NCBI GenBank assembly: GCA_017856985.1
Contig: JAFMEA010000015.1
Coordinates: forward strand, 1-45,991
DNA: 45,991 bases
Reading direction: 5' to 3'
From: Planktomarina sp.
Lineage (GTDB): Bacteria > Pseudomonadota > Alphaproteobacteria > Rhodobacterales > Rhodobacteraceae
In this document: positions 7,964 through 20,370 of the stretch, piece by piece
Layout: each line of letters starts with the position of its first letter
Position numbering within the stretch: the first letter of the stretch is position 1
Program-made: the position numbers and the translations under genes
Notes under the pieces: generated by a model
Told to the model about the DNA's origin: nothing
The model's input: only the letters and a program-made list of their open reading frames with translations
The model's database searches: none

Positions 7964-9157
7964 ATGATAATTGCTGCTCTATTTTTGTTTATAGCGTTGC
8001 TACTGATTGGCACGTTGTTGCATCGCAGGGTGCTTAATACAAAAATACATTTCACAGGTGATGTAGAAATCTATTCAGAACACATGCGCGGTCTAGAGGC
8101 CGATCGCAATAAAGGTCTTGTAGCAGATGATGAGTTTCAAGCTATGCGCGCGGAAATTGGCAGACGCATGATCTCAGCATCCCGAACGCACTTACCAAAA
8201 GAAATTCACTATAAAAGTCAAAATAAGTGGGCTTTGCCCGGCATTATTATGACGGCATTCCTTTTGGGCTCAATAATTTATAGTCAAATTGGCACTCCAG
8301 GACAACCAGACTTCCCAATAGAACGTCGGTATGCTCAATCAGATGCCTTGCGCGCGAATAGTCTCAGCCAGCTTGACGCTGAGGCACTAGCTCCAACCAA
8401 TTTAGTCACTCAAGATACTGCATACATTAATTTAGTAAAAGATCTTCGGAATGCGCTAAAACTAAGGCCAGACGACATTCAGGGCCTTGAACTTCTGGCA
8501 AAGTCTGAAAGCCGCATAAAAAATTATTCTGCGGCTCATATTGCTCAAAAAAATATTTTACAATTGAAGGGCGCTAAAGCGACAGCGGTCGAATGGTATG
8601 CTTATGCAGACTTGTTAATCATGGCAGCCGACGGCTATATCTCAACAGTGGCCGAAGAAGCCCTAAGACAAGCGTTAATGCTTAACCCAGAAAATAAATT
8701 AGCTTTATTTAGAATGGGAATATATTTTGATCAAATTGGCCGGCCAGATCGTACATTTGCTCTGTGGCGAAAATTGTTGGAGTCTGGTCCTGAGAGCGCG
8801 CCATACATTCCATTAATCCGTAGAACTATCGAAGATTTAGCATTAGTAGCTGGCGTAAATTACGAGCCCATAGAACCGAAAGGCCCCACAACAGACGATA
8901 TTTCAAACGCGCTGGAACTAACAGACAAAGAACGGCAAACCATGATTGTGGAAATGGTTGCCAGTTTAGAAAAAAGATTAGCAAAAAGCGGGGGTGCCAG
9001 CTCTGATTGGGCACAACTTATTTTTTCACACGCTGTATTGGGTAACGACACTGCCGCAAAGAAAACTTTTCAGGAAGCGATAATATTATTTATGGGGCAA
9101 GAGAGTGACCTAAAAATTTTACGCCAAGCAGCAGTTTCAGCAGGAATTATTCAATGA
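7964..9157 (+). CDS. ccmI: c-type cytochrome biogenesis protein CcmI
   Basis: CcmI is an inner-membrane protein of the system I cytochrome c maturation machinery; it chaperones apocytochrome to the CcmF/H heme ligation complex. The 397 residues show a first membrane segment (2-19), a cytoplasmic loop with EHMRGLEADRNKGLVADDEFQAMRAEIGRR (about 39-68, the family hallmark) and a second membrane segment (90-107). A periplasmic TPR-rich region follows (about 145-300, e.g. LKLRPDDIQGLELLAKSE and ALMLNPENKLALFRMG). The ATG at 7964 has AAGGA 7 bases upstream. No other ccm gene is in the window; in several alphaproteobacteria ccmI is likewise separate. It overlaps ruvX by ATGA. Confidence 0.85.
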   Translation: MIIAALFLFIALLLIGTLLHRRVLNTKIHFTGDVEIYSEHMRGLEADRNKGLVADDEFQAMRAEIGRRMISASRTHLPKEIHYKSQNKWALPGIIMTAFLLGSIIYSQIGTPGQPDFPIERRYAQSDALRANSLSQLDAEALAPTNLVTQDTAYINLVKDLRNALKLRPDDIQGLELLAKSESRIKNYSAAHIAQKNILQLKGAKATAVEWYAYADLLIMAADGYISTVAEEALRQALMLNPENKLALFRMGIYFDQIGRPDRTFALWRKLLESGPESAPYIPLIRRTIEDLALVAGVNYEPIEPKGPTTDDISNALELTDKERQTMIVEMVASLEKRLAKSGGASSDWAQLIFSHAVLGNDTAAKKTFQEAIILFMGQESDLKILRQAAVSAGIIQ

Positions 9158-9627
9158 TTTATGACGATATTTCTGATATTATAATTCATGCAAAGGCTTC
9201 TGAAGCTTGGATGGGTCTAGACCTTGGCACCAAGACCATTGGTGTGGCGGTTTCAGATCGATTGTTGAGCTCAGCTACGCCTCTCCTCACAGTGCGGCGC
9301 AAAAAGTTCTCCCTTGATGCGGAAACTCTACTATTTGAGGCTACCAAACGAAATATTGGTGCAATTATTCTAGGCTTGCCACGGAACATGGACGGGTCAG
9401 AGGGACCAAGATGCCAATCTACCCGAGCGTTTGCACGAAACCTAGCCTCCCTCACAGAACTTGCAATTGGGTTTTGGGATGAGCGTCTTTCGACCGTCGC
9501 CGCTGAACGAATACTTTTAGAGGCGGATACGACACGCAAACGTCGTGCTGAGGTAATTGATCAGGTGGCTGCTGGATATATACTCCAAGGCGCGCTTGAT
9601 CGCGCACATCATATTCGAGCGACGTAA
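9154..9627 (+). CDS. ruvX: RuvX/YqgF-family pre-16S rRNA nuclease / putative Holliday junction resolvase
   Basis: This 157-residue RNase-H-fold nuclease has the YqgF signatures: MGLDLGTKTIGVAVSDRLL with the first catalytic Asp, GLPRNMDGSEGPR, WDERLSTVAAERIL with the acidic pair, and VDQVAAGYILQG near the C-terminus. In E. coli the family processes the 16S rRNA 5' end; resolvase activity is proposed in others. The N-terminus carries about 20 extra residues before the conserved strand. The ATG at 9154 overlaps the ccmI stop as ATGA, so expression is probably coupled to ccmI; an internal ATG at 9211 (residue 20) is possible. Confidence 0.9.
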   Translation: MIYDDISDIIIHAKASEAWMGLDLGTKTIGVAVSDRLLSSATPLLTVRRKKFSLDAETLLFEATKRNIGAIILGLPRNMDGSEGPRCQSTRAFARNLASLTELAIGFWDERLSTVAAERILLEADTTRKRRAEVIDQVAAGYILQGALDRAHHIRAT

Positions 9628-9869
9628 TGAACAATCAAAATAGCAATGAAATTTGGGAACGGAAGGAAATTGATAGCCCTTGTATCAAACTTTGCTCAAT
9701 CCATCCAAGCGAACGAATTTGTGTTGGTTGCTATCGCTCCATTGAAGAAATTGGGATCTGGTCAAAATTAAGCCCAGAAGCGCGTTCCACCATTATGAAA
9801 GAACTGCCAGGGCGAGCACATCAGGTACAAAAACGCAGGGGAGGTCGCGGTAGCAGACTAACTAAATAG
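9627..9869 (+). CDS. DUF1289-family small cysteine-rich protein
   Basis: An 80-residue protein with the DUF1289 core DSPCIKLCSIHPSERICVGCYRS and IGIWSKLSPEARSTIMKELPGR. Four cysteines in CxxxC...CxxC spacing suggest a small metal-binding knuckle. The function of the family is not established. The basic C-terminus (VQKRRGGRGSR) could touch nucleic acid, which is inference only. The start overlaps the ruvX stop (TAATG), so it is the third gene of the ccmI-ruvX unit. The 52 bases after it, up to the convergent oxygenase gene, show no clear terminator. Confidence 0.85.
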   Translation: MNNQNSNEIWERKEIDSPCIKLCSIHPSERICVGCYRSIEEIGIWSKLSPEARSTIMKELPGRAHQVQKRRGGRGSRLTK

Positions 9870-9921
9870 AAGTTATAATTTTAAACAGTTAGTGAATTAG
9901 ATACGGAACAGAGAAATCCTT

Positions 9922-10716
9922 TTAATAAGACCCATTTAGCCAATTGATTAGGTTACCATCCCCTTCAGGTCTAAAATAAACGACCATCCGTCCATGATCA
10001 ATAGGGGCTACTTCCTCAGGCCAAGGCGCAATGCCATGTAAAGCGAGCCGATGTAAGAGATAACACTCTCCAGGTTTTGCTAAAATTGATATTTGCTCGC
10101 ATTGATCAAAACATTTTCGCCGCGCTTCATGGTAAACTTTGGTTAAATCTATGCTATTCCATTGGGCAACCGGGATATCATCAAGTACAGATTTAAATGC
10201 TGCCCGAATTATATGATGGCTGCCCTCCCAAACAACCATTGGGCTTGCCTGAACGTTATAACCAACTGTCGGAAGGCCTAAAACATATTGATGTGGTTCA
10301 TGTATAAACCGCCGACGATTGAGGCCTTCTGATCGCAAGCCGTCAACGTGCGCTCCACAACGATTTTTCCGATACCGGTGAGCAACTTCAGTCTCTGTTC
10401 CGTCAAAGGCTGGGTAACCAGGATAAATTACTGAAATTTGGGCACGATCCAAGGCAATTGGTCCATGCAGTTTAATTAAAAAATCAACTACAGCACCCTT
10501 TAATTGAGGCCCTTCAGCGACACTGCCAGCTGGATCATTGGGCAAAGAATTAACTCCCACAAACCAGGTATCTCCATGGCGTAACCATAGCGCCTTTTGT
10601 TTGGGGTCTTTAGCTATACCTGCAGCCGTCGGCTGTATGTAGTGAACCCAATCTAAAATGTCAGGGTCGTTATCAAATTTAATCCAGCCACGTTCACTGA
10701 GAGATACTAACCCCAT
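9922..10716 (-). CDS. Putative Fe(II)/2-oxoglutarate-type oxygenase (PhyH/cupin-like), function unknown
   Basis: A 264-residue protein that I recognise only by its metal site. GAHVDGL gives H123-x-D125, LLHRLALHGIAPW gives a distal His (H222 or H227), and HGRMVVYFRPE supplies an Arg (R243) of the kind that holds 2-oxoglutarate. That HxD...H...R order on a double-stranded beta-helix is what phytanoyl-CoA-dioxygenase-like enzymes show. HEPHQYVLGLPTVGYN and WEGSHHIIRAAF are the likely substrate-facing strands. No substrate can be read from the sequence. It overlaps the upstream TauE/SafE permease gene by 10 bases, so the two may act on the same compound. Homologues may simply be annotated hypothetical. 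Confidence 0.6.
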   Translation of the reverse strand: MGLVSLSERGWIKFDNDPDILDWVHYIQPTAAGIAKDPKQKALWLRHGDTWFVGVNSLPNDPAGSVAEGPQLKGAVVDFLIKLHGPIALDRAQISVIYPGYPAFDGTETEVAHRYRKNRCGAHVDGLRSEGLNRRRFIHEPHQYVLGLPTVGYNVQASPMVVWEGSHHIIRAAFKSVLDDIPVAQWNSIDLTKVYHEARRKCFDQCEQISILAKPGECYLLHRLALHGIAPWPEEVAPIDHGRMVVYFRPEGDGNLINWLNGSY

Positions 10717-11525
10717 AGAGCCTGCAACATCATGTTAATTGCAACTAATAACAAAAATAATCCAAATACTCGTTTGAGGGGCTTAGCATCCAATCTGTGG
10801 CCCAAATTTGCTCCTAAGGGTACAAATATAAAGGTCAGTGGAACAATAAATAAAAATACGAGAAAATTCACTGCTCCAAGATTAAAAGGAAGTGCTGGCG
10901 ACCCAACGGGAACAAGTAGCCAAAAAGCCGTAGACGGAATTGCAATCGCGAGGCCAAAACCGGCTGCAGTACCAACCGCCCTATGAATTGCAATTTGGTG
11001 TAATGACATAAAAGGAACTCCTAATGAACCTCCTCCAATTCCCAAGAGTACTGACAAACCGCCCAAAGCAGATCCCAAGACCCAGCGAGTAATTCCTTTC
11101 GGCAGATTTTCGGCCAGAAACCAGGACTGTTTACCAAAGACAAGGTAGACGCCAATCAAAGTCCCGAGCCCACCAAATATTAACTGAAGAACAATAGACC
11201 CTATACTTGCCGCAAGATAGGCGCCACATACAGCCCCAATAGCTATACTTGGAACCCATTTCTGTAAGATTTTCCAATCCACAAAACCCTTTCTATTATG
11301 GCTTTGTAGAGAGCGGATGGAAGTTACAATAATTGTGGCCAACGACGTTGCCACACAAACCTGCATCAGTTGCGGACCATTATAGCCAAGGGCTTGGAAT
11401 GAGTAAAAAAAACAGGGGACCAAAACTATACCTCCCCCAACACCTAAAAGGCCTGCCAGAAATCCCGCAAAAGCACCAATGAAAATTAAGCTTACAAACA
11501 CAGGGAGCAGCGCAATAAGTTCCAT
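10707..11525 (-). CDS. TSUP (TauE/SafE) family anion permease
   Basis: A 272-residue membrane protein with about eight hydrophobic segments in two inverted-type repeats. Each repeat starts with the family glycine motif: FAGFLAGLLGVGGGIVLVPCFF near 18-39 and LGGLSVLLGIGGGSLGVPFM near 153-172. TSUP members move sulfite, sulfoacetate, sulfolactate or other organic anions, often as exporters. The ATG overlaps the dusA stop by one base (TAATG), and its own stop overlaps the oxygenase gene, so the three are one transcript. A sulfonate link is possible, but no sulfonate enzyme is nearby. Confidence 0.85.
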   Translation of the reverse strand: MELIALLPVFVSLIFIGAFAGFLAGLLGVGGGIVLVPCFFYSFQALGYNGPQLMQVCVATSLATIIVTSIRSLQSHNRKGFVDWKILQKWVPSIAIGAVCGAYLAASIGSIVLQLIFGGLGTLIGVYLVFGKQSWFLAENLPKGITRWVLGSALGGLSVLLGIGGGSLGVPFMSLHQIAIHRAVGTAAGFGLAIAIPSTAFWLLVPVGSPALPFNLGAVNFLVFLFIVPLTFIFVPLGANLGHRLDAKPLKRVFGLFLLLVAINMMLQALWG

Positions 11526-12553
11526 TAGGCTGTTTCCAATTCAGTCTGGAAACGTGTTATACTTTTGATCTCCTCCAAAAGAGCAAAATAATCAGCCATG
11601 CCTGCATCCCGCAAACTACCAATATCAGAAAGTCGACGGCGCCAATGTCGGGCACCAGGTTGACCTGCAAATAATCCAAACATGTGTCGGGTAACTTGGT
11701 GAAGGCGACCACCATCCTTGAGATGTTTCTCTAAATAGTGGGTCATTGCCGCCCCAATCTCCAAGGCAGAAGGTGGATATTCGTCATCAAAAATTTCAGA
11801 ATCGACTGATGCAAGCACAGCATAGGGTGTGTGATACGCGGCACGGCCAATCATCACTCCATCAAGGCCACCACTCAAATGCTGCTTAGCTTCAGTTAAA
11901 TTTTTAATCCCGCCGTTCACACTAATGTGCAAGCCAGGAAAAGCTTTTTTCATTTCTCGAACCAACAAATAATCAAGAGGCGGTACGTCCCGATTTTCTT
12001 TTGGACTCAGCCCTTGAAGCAGAGCCTTCCGCGCATGAATAGCAACCCGTTTGATACCAGAATCTTCTATCATTTCCAGAAAACTAGGAAGAATTTTTTC
12101 AGGGATTTGATCATCTACGCCAATTCTACATTTTACCGTGATTTCGGCATCACAAGCACTTTGCATCTTATCTAAGCACTGCCTAACTAGATCTGGTTCC
12201 TTCATAAGTACTGCACCAAAGCTTCCAGATTGGACCCTATCAGACGGACATCCCAGATTAAAATTAATTTCGGGGTATCCACGCTCTGCACCAAGCGCCG
12301 CAGCCTGGGCCAATTGAACCGGATCACTACCACCCAACTGTAAAGCAACTGGATATTCTTCAATGTTGAAATCTAACAAATGAATTGCCCCACCCAATAC
12401 TAAAGCGGGCGCCGTCACCATTTCCGTGTAAAGAAGAGATTTTTTTGAAATTAAACGATGAAAATAGCGGCAGTGTGTGTCTGTCCACGCCATCATTGGC
12501 GCCACACTAAAGCAAGCACTTTGCCGTAATTTTTCTCGATCAGATCCGCTCAT
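11525..12553 (-). CDS. dusA: tRNA-dihydrouridine(20/20a) synthase DusA
   Basis: An FMN- and NADPH-dependent enzyme that reduces U20/U20a in the tRNA D-loop. The 342 residues follow the DusA pattern: FSVAPMMAWTDTHCRYFHRLIS at 15-36, EINFNLGCPSDRVQSGSFGAVLM with the catalytic Cys at 102, VKCRIGVDD, VAIHARKALLQGLSPKENRD (a DusA-specific loop), SVNGGIKN, and the helical C-terminal tRNA-binding domain with HMFGLFAGQPGARHWRR. It is first in a three-gene run with the permease and oxygenase; the grouping looks incidental to tRNA modification. Confidence 0.95.
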   Translation of the reverse strand: MSGSDREKLRQSACFSVAPMMAWTDTHCRYFHRLISKKSLLYTEMVTAPALVLGGAIHLLDFNIEEYPVALQLGGSDPVQLAQAAALGAERGYPEINFNLGCPSDRVQSGSFGAVLMKEPDLVRQCLDKMQSACDAEITVKCRIGVDDQIPEKILPSFLEMIEDSGIKRVAIHARKALLQGLSPKENRDVPPLDYLLVREMKKAFPGLHISVNGGIKNLTEAKQHLSGGLDGVMIGRAAYHTPYAVLASVDSEIFDDEYPPSALEIGAAMTHYLEKHLKDGGRLHQVTRHMFGLFAGQPGARHWRRRLSDIGSLRDAGMADYFALLEEIKSITRFQTELETA

Positions 12554-12602
12554 GCCTACGTTCCATAAGAGTTAGATAGTGAAGTAGTAAAAAAGTAAAA
12601 AA

Positions 12603-12631
12603 ATTATAATCCAAACCCTGCCAGGCCAAAT
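12603..12631 (-). promoter_or_regulatory. Weak candidate promoter for dusA
   Basis: On the minus strand a perfect TATAAT (12608-12603) lies about 50 bases before the dusA ATG. A TTTGGC (12630-12625) stands 16 bases upstream as a poor -35 element. The region is AT-rich, so a chance match is possible. Confidence 0.3.
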
Positions 12632-12665
12632 ATTTTCCACGTATTTATCTTAAGGGTAACAGTTT

Positions 12666-13877
12666 TCAACCCTTGATCAGGATTCCTAGGTCAGCGACAT
12701 TTGTACCAGTAGGCCCAGTGATCAATAATGCGTTTGCAGCTTTTAATGCATTATAGGAATCATTATTAGAAAGCATTACTTCTGGATTTATGCCCTGGCT
12801 TTCTAGTGTGTTCAACGTTGTCTCGCATACAACGCCACCTGCAGCATCCGTTGGGCCATCGCGTCCGTCAGTCCCACCCTGCAAATATAACCACGGCGCC
12901 CTCCAGGCCTGTTCACGAGCCAACAACGCTACCCGCAAGGCAAGTTCTTGATTGCGACCCCCCTTACCTGTTCCATTGATCTTTACGGTTGTCTCCCCTC
13001 CAAATAGATGAATACCAGGCCCGCTAGACGCAACACGCTTGGCCGCAACTGCAACATCACCAACCAGCGGCGTATAATGGGCTCTTGACCGTTCAAAATA
13101 AGCAGACATAGCTTCAAGACTTAATTTATTTGACCCGATTAGGGTATTTTTAGCTTTAGGAAATTCCAATACCAAATCACTACGCTGCATTAGTGCCTGA
13201 ATGGATTCTGGTATGCGATCCCAAATTCCCAAGCGTTTCAAAGCTAAGCGTGCTTCTTCCCGGCTTCCGATAGGCGAAGTAGTTAAACCACTGGATACCA
13301 CACGTAAATCATCTTCAACAACGTCTGATAAAATTAAACTACTTACAGAACTTGGGGCGGCATATTGCAGTAAACCACCACCTTTTAGCAAGGAAACTTG
13401 CTGACGTATAAGGTTCATGGTTTTAATTTCGGCACCAGCCGACAGCAAAACTGAGTTTAATTCAATTTTTTCATCTAAGGAGATTCCATCACGGGGTGCG
13501 GGCAGTAATGCTGAGCCACCACCAGATATTAAACACAGTATAGGACGGCAAACTTTGGACGCACGTTGTAAAGCTGCAACAACGGCTTCACTCGCCAACA
13601 AGCCAATTTGATCAGGAATTGGGTGCGCGGCTGCAAATACTTTAATTCCTGGCATTTCGATAGCATTTTCAGGATTAGTAACAACTATTACTTCCGCATA
13701 ATCTTTCAAAACATCAACTGCGGAAATCGTCATTTTAACCGCAGCCTTTCCTACCGCTATAACTGTCGGAACTTCATCGTAACCTATCAACTCCTGCCTA
13801 ACCGCTGAAACAGGGTCTGCCGCATTTATTCCGATCAAAAAAGCTTTTAAGGCCTGATTATAATATTTATGTCTCAT
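12666..13877 (-). CDS. gckA: Glycerate 2-kinase (GckA/TtuD, MOFRL family)
   Basis: It phosphorylates D-glycerate to 2-phosphoglycerate, joining the serine/hydroxypyruvate branch to glycolysis; older annotations call the family hydroxypyruvate reductase. The N-terminal domain shows VGKAAVKMTISA, AHPIPDQIGL and the nucleotide loop CLISGGGSALLPAP. The C-terminal MOFRL domain shows LFGGETTVKINGTGKGGRNQELAL and GGTDGRDGPTDAAGGVV, with NNDSYNAL near the end. I use the ATG at 13877 (403 residues); a TTG eight codons earlier is the alternative, and neither has a strong Shine-Dalgarno. Glycine from sarcosine oxidase could reach this step through serine, but the intermediate enzymes are not in the window. 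Confidence 0.9.
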   Translation of the reverse strand: MRHKYYNQALKAFLIGINAADPVSAVRQELIGYDEVPTVIAVGKAAVKMTISAVDVLKDYAEVIVVTNPENAIEMPGIKVFAAAHPIPDQIGLLASEAVVAALQRASKVCRPILCLISGGGSALLPAPRDGISLDEKIELNSVLLSAGAEIKTMNLIRQQVSLLKGGGLLQYAAPSSVSSLILSDVVEDDLRVVSSGLTTSPIGSREEARLALKRLGIWDRIPESIQALMQRSDLVLEFPKAKNTLIGSNKLSLEAMSAYFERSRAHYTPLVGDVAVAAKRVASSGPGIHLFGGETTVKINGTGKGGRNQELALRVALLAREQAWRAPWLYLQGGTDGRDGPTDAAGGVVCETTLNTLESQGINPEVMLSNNDSYNALKAANALLITGPTGTNVADLGILIKG

Positions 13878-14084
13878 TTTCAGCTTTTTCAGACTATGCA
13901 AAAATATTTGGGTTATTCAAAACAATAAATTAGTTTAGTGCAACAGGATGAAATTCACCACTTCTAAACAAACCAATTTGTGACAAAAAATAGATTTTCA
14001 GGTCATTAATTAATATTGCAAAGTTAATGATGTATTTTTTAAATTCATGTAAATACACATAATACTAAAATGTAAGGATAAATA

Positions 14085-14477
14085 ATGAGTAACTTTGATG
14101 AAGATCTTTTTATAAAAGGCCTGAAGCAGCGTCAGGCTACACTCGGAAAAGATTATGTTGCTAAAAACCTAGCATCAGCAGATAGCTTTACGCGCCCGTT
14201 TCAAGAAGCAATGACTGCATGGTGTTGGGGGTTCGGTTGGGGTGATGATACAATAGACGCCAAAACAAGGTCAATGATGAACCTTTCTATGATAGGCGCA
14301 TTAGGCAAAATGCAAGAATGGGAAATTCACTGTAAAGGCGCCCTTAATAACGGTGTGACAGTAGAAGAAATTCGCGCAATCATTCATGTAGTAGGCATTT
14401 ACTGTGGCGTTCCCCAGGCGCTAGAATGTTTCCGAGTTGCCAAAAAGGTATTGAGTGAAGCAGGCCTTTTAGAATAA
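14085..14477 (+). CDS. Carboxymuconolactone-decarboxylase (CMD) family protein
   Basis: A 130-residue all-helical protein of the CMD/AhpD-like fold. Residues 55-110 carry the core DAKTRSMMNLSMIGALGKMQEWEIHCKGALNNGVTVEEIRAIIHVVGIYCGVPQALECF. It lacks the CxxC of peroxidase-type AhpD, so a redox role is unlikely. It resembles PcaC-type gamma-carboxymuconolactone decarboxylases, but no other protocatechuate-pathway gene is present. The ATG at 14085 follows TAAGGA at good spacing. It is divergent from glycerate kinase across about 200 AT-rich bases and lies 92 bases before fadH on the same strand. Confidence 0.8.
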   Translation: MSNFDEDLFIKGLKQRQATLGKDYVAKNLASADSFTRPFQEAMTAWCWGFGWGDDTIDAKTRSMMNLSMIGALGKMQEWEIHCKGALNNGVTVEEIRAIIHVVGIYCGVPQALECFRVAKKVLSEAGLLE

Positions 14478-14493
14478 GATTAATGTTTTTAGA

Positions 14494-14508
14494 CTTCCGC
14501 TACGGAAG
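14494..14508 (+). other. Small perfect hairpin between the CMD gene and fadH
   Basis: CTTCCG (14494-14499) and CGGAAG (14503-14508) form a perfect 6-bp stem with a CTA triloop, 17 bases after the CMD stop. There is no U-tract on either side in the sense direction, so it is not a standard intrinsic terminator. It could stabilise or process the transcript joining the two genes. Confidence 0.35.
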
Positions 14509-14536
14509 GGTTGCAAAGCCAAGCTAAACCACTTGA

Positions 14537-18246
<3,710 letters not shown>

Positions 18247-18393
18247 TTCTCAACCAATCTAAAATACTTAACTATAATTTTAAGCGGAATAAAAAATATG
18301 GTAATTTGTTAGACAGCCTTATCACTATTAAATTTTTAATGTTTAAACAATACCATCTAAAACCACAGAATAGTTTGGCCAAATAGATTTGGC

Positions 18394-18413
18394 TCAATTT
18401 AACGTCAAATTGA
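18394..18413. promoter_or_regulatory. Near-perfect 20-bp palindrome upstream of choline dehydrogenase (candidate operator)
   Basis: The two halves TCAATTT and AAATTGA surround a central ACGT, with one mismatched pair in ten. A second perfect palindrome, TTTGGCCAAA (18374-18383), lies 10 bases to the left, followed by a repeat of its TTTGGC half at 18389-18393. The site is 127 bases before the betA ATG and 148 bases from the start of the divergent ThDP gene, so it could control either. The AACGT centre flanked by AT-rich arms is reminiscent of BetI-type sites, but no betI gene is in the window and the identification is inference. Confidence 0.45.
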
Positions 18414-18539
18414 AACTAATTATAAATTATAAGCTTAACATGACTGCGCTCAAAGATTTGATAAAAAAAGTTATAAATAAATGGATTCACCTTGATTACA
18501 AAATTGAATATGACAAATTACGAAATGCAAGGGGGCGGT

Positions 18540-20201
18540 ATGGAAGCAGATTTTGTGATTGTGGGCTCGGGTTCATCCGGCTCAGCGTTAGCATCTCGTC
18601 TTAGCGAAGACGGAAAAAATTCTGTTTTAGTGCTTGAATATGGTGGAACTGATACGAGCCCTCTAATTCAAATGCCAGGTGCACTATCCTTCCCAATGAA
18701 CATGCCACGGTATGATTGGGGATATTTTTCAGAACCAGAACCACATCTAGGTGGTCGAAAATTAGCCTGCCCTAGGGGAAAGGTGATTGGGGGCTCATCT
18801 TCTATTAACGGCATGGTCTACGTACGGGGCCATGCAGGAGATTATGACAATTGGTCAGACACCGGTGCGGAGGGTTGGTCATATGCGGACGTTTTACCAT
18901 ATTTTCTTCGTATGGAGAATTGGCATGACAGTGGCCAAGGGGGTGATCCCGAATGGCGTGGCAAAAATGGGCCCCTTCACATTACCCGCGGCAAGCGAGA
19001 TATCCCACTGCACAAGGCCTTTGTGGATGCAGGAATTCAAGCCGGGTTTGAATTGACCAAAGACTATAATGGCGAGCAGCAAGAGGGCTTTTCCCCAATG
19101 GAGCAGACGGTTTGGAAGGGTCAAAGGTGGTCAGCGGCTAATGCATATTTAAAACCTGCCCTAAAAAGATCAAATCTAGATCTACACAACTGCTTAGCAC
19201 GACGTATCATTATGGACGGGAAGCGTGCAGTTGGCGTTGAAGTTCAGCGCGGATCAGACGTTTATATAGTTCATGCACGGCGTGAGGTCATAATAGCAGC
19301 GTCAGCCATCAATTCTCCAAAATTGCTGATGTTGTCAGGCATTGGCCCAGCAGCACATATTAAGGAAACAGGTATTAATGTGATTGCAGATCGTCCAGGA
19401 GTGGGACAAAATTTGCAAGATCATTTAGAACTATACATTCAACAAGCGTGTACCCAACCAATTACTCTATTTAAGTATTGGAACCTGTTTGGAAAAATGC
19501 GCGTTGGAATTGAGTGGTTGCTAAACAAATCTGGTCCAGGGGCATCAAATGCCTTCGAGACATGTGCATTTTTAAGGTCCAAACCCGGCGTCAGTTATCC
19601 CGATATTCAATATCATTTTTTACCAATTGCGGTACGATACGACGGACAAGCTGCAGCAGAGGGGCATGGTTTTCAGGCCCACGTAGGCCCTATGAGGTCA
19701 GCCTCAAGGGGTTCGATCAGGCTAAATTCATCTAACCCAGAAGATAAGCCAAAAATTGTTTTTAATTATATGTCTCAGCCACAGGATTGGGAAGACTTCA
19801 GACACTGCATAAGGCTCACCCGATCTATATTCGGCCAACCTGCTTTTGACCCCTTTCGAGGCAAAGAAATCCAGCCAGGCATAGATGTACAGAGTGATGA
19901 AGAGTTAGATACTTTTATCAGTGAGCACGTTGAGAGCGCCTATCATCCATGCGGTACTTGTAAAATTGGTCGACCAGATGATCCCATGGCCGTAGTCGAC
20001 CCTGAATGCCGTGTAATTGGAGTAGACTCATTACGCGTTGTTGATAGCTCGATTTTTCCACGAATTCCCAATGGTAACCTGAACGGACCATCAATCATGG
20101 TCGGAGAGAAAGGCGCAGATCATATTTTGGGTCGTGCGCCACTTCCAAAAGACAATCGCGCGCCCTGGATAAACCCACGCTGGAAAATATCTGATAGATA
20201 G
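18540..20201 (+). CDS. betA: Choline dehydrogenase (GMC oxidoreductase)
   Basis: It oxidises choline to betaine aldehyde, and often on to glycine betaine, using FAD and membrane electron acceptors. The 553 residues match BetA closely. [18 protein letters not shown] at about 5-22 is the FAD motif; [26 protein letters not shown] is GMC signature 1 and [17 protein letters not shown] signature 2. [12 protein letters not shown] holds the catalytic His, and [24 protein letters not shown] closes the FAD site. I chose the ATG at 18540 because AAGGGGG lies just upstream and the family starts here; in-frame ATGs at 18510 and 18525 and a TTG at 18492 are less likely. No betB or betI is in the window. 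The GMC family is broad, but the resemblance to choline dehydrogenases is strong. Confidence 0.92.
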   Translation: MEADFVIVGSGSSGSALASRLSEDGKNSVLVLEYGGTDTSPLIQMPGALSFPMNMPRYDWGYFSEPEPHLGGRKLACPRGKVIGGSSSINGMVYVRGHAGDYDNWSDTGAEGWSYADVLPYFLRMENWHDSGQGGDPEWRGKNGPLHITRGKRDIPLHKAFVDAGIQAGFELTKDYNGEQQEGFSPMEQTVWKGQRWSAANAYLKPALKRSNLDLHNCLARRIIMDGKRAVGVEVQRGSDVYIVHARREVIIAASAINSPKLLMLSGIGPAAHIKETGINVIADRPGVGQNLQDHLELYIQQACTQPITLFKYWNLFGKMRVGIEWLLNKSGPGASNAFETCAFLRSKPGVSYPDIQYHFLPIAVRYDGQAAAEGHGFQAHVGPMRSASRGSIRLNSSNPEDKPKIVFNYMSQPQDWEDFRHCIRLTRSIFGQPAFDPFRGKEIQPGIDVQSDEELDTFISEHVESAYHPCGTCKIGRPDDPMAVVDPECRVIGVDSLRVVDSSIFPRIPNGNLNGPSIMVGEKGADHILGRAPLPKDNRAPWINPRWKISDR

Positions 20202-20310
20202 ATTCAGAAAAGTAATTTAATTATAAAAAAAGGTCATCCGACATAAACTACAAATATCAACTTTTACGGCCAACTTGAATTTTGCTCTATTCAGATAATA
20301 CGGAGATATA

Positions 20311-20370
20311 ATGCCACCAAATTTTTACCAGCAAGCAAAAAAATATTTAACTAAAGGCGAAGTGAAGTAA
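20311..20370 (+). CDS. 19-codon upstream ORF translationally coupled to the MttB-like gene
   Basis: An ATG at 20311 preceded by GGAG five bases upstream opens a short frame, MPPNFYQQAKKYLTKGEVK. Its TAA stop shares a base with the ATG of the downstream methyltransferase (TAATG). Strong ribosome-binding sequence plus exact coupling argue that it is translated. The methyltransferase's own ribosome-binding sequence lies inside this ORF, so ribosomes terminating here could reinitiate. The peptide is basic and has no obvious stalling motif. Whether it is conserved is unknown. Confidence 0.5.
   Translation: MPPNFYQQAKKYLTKGEVK

Noticed and set aside
18247-18539. Small frame 18389-18604 and possible RNA gene in the betA upstream spacer
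   Set aside because: The frame runs into betA out of phase without a ribosome-binding site. No tRNA-like cloverleaf is seen, only AT-rich sequence and the dyads reported.
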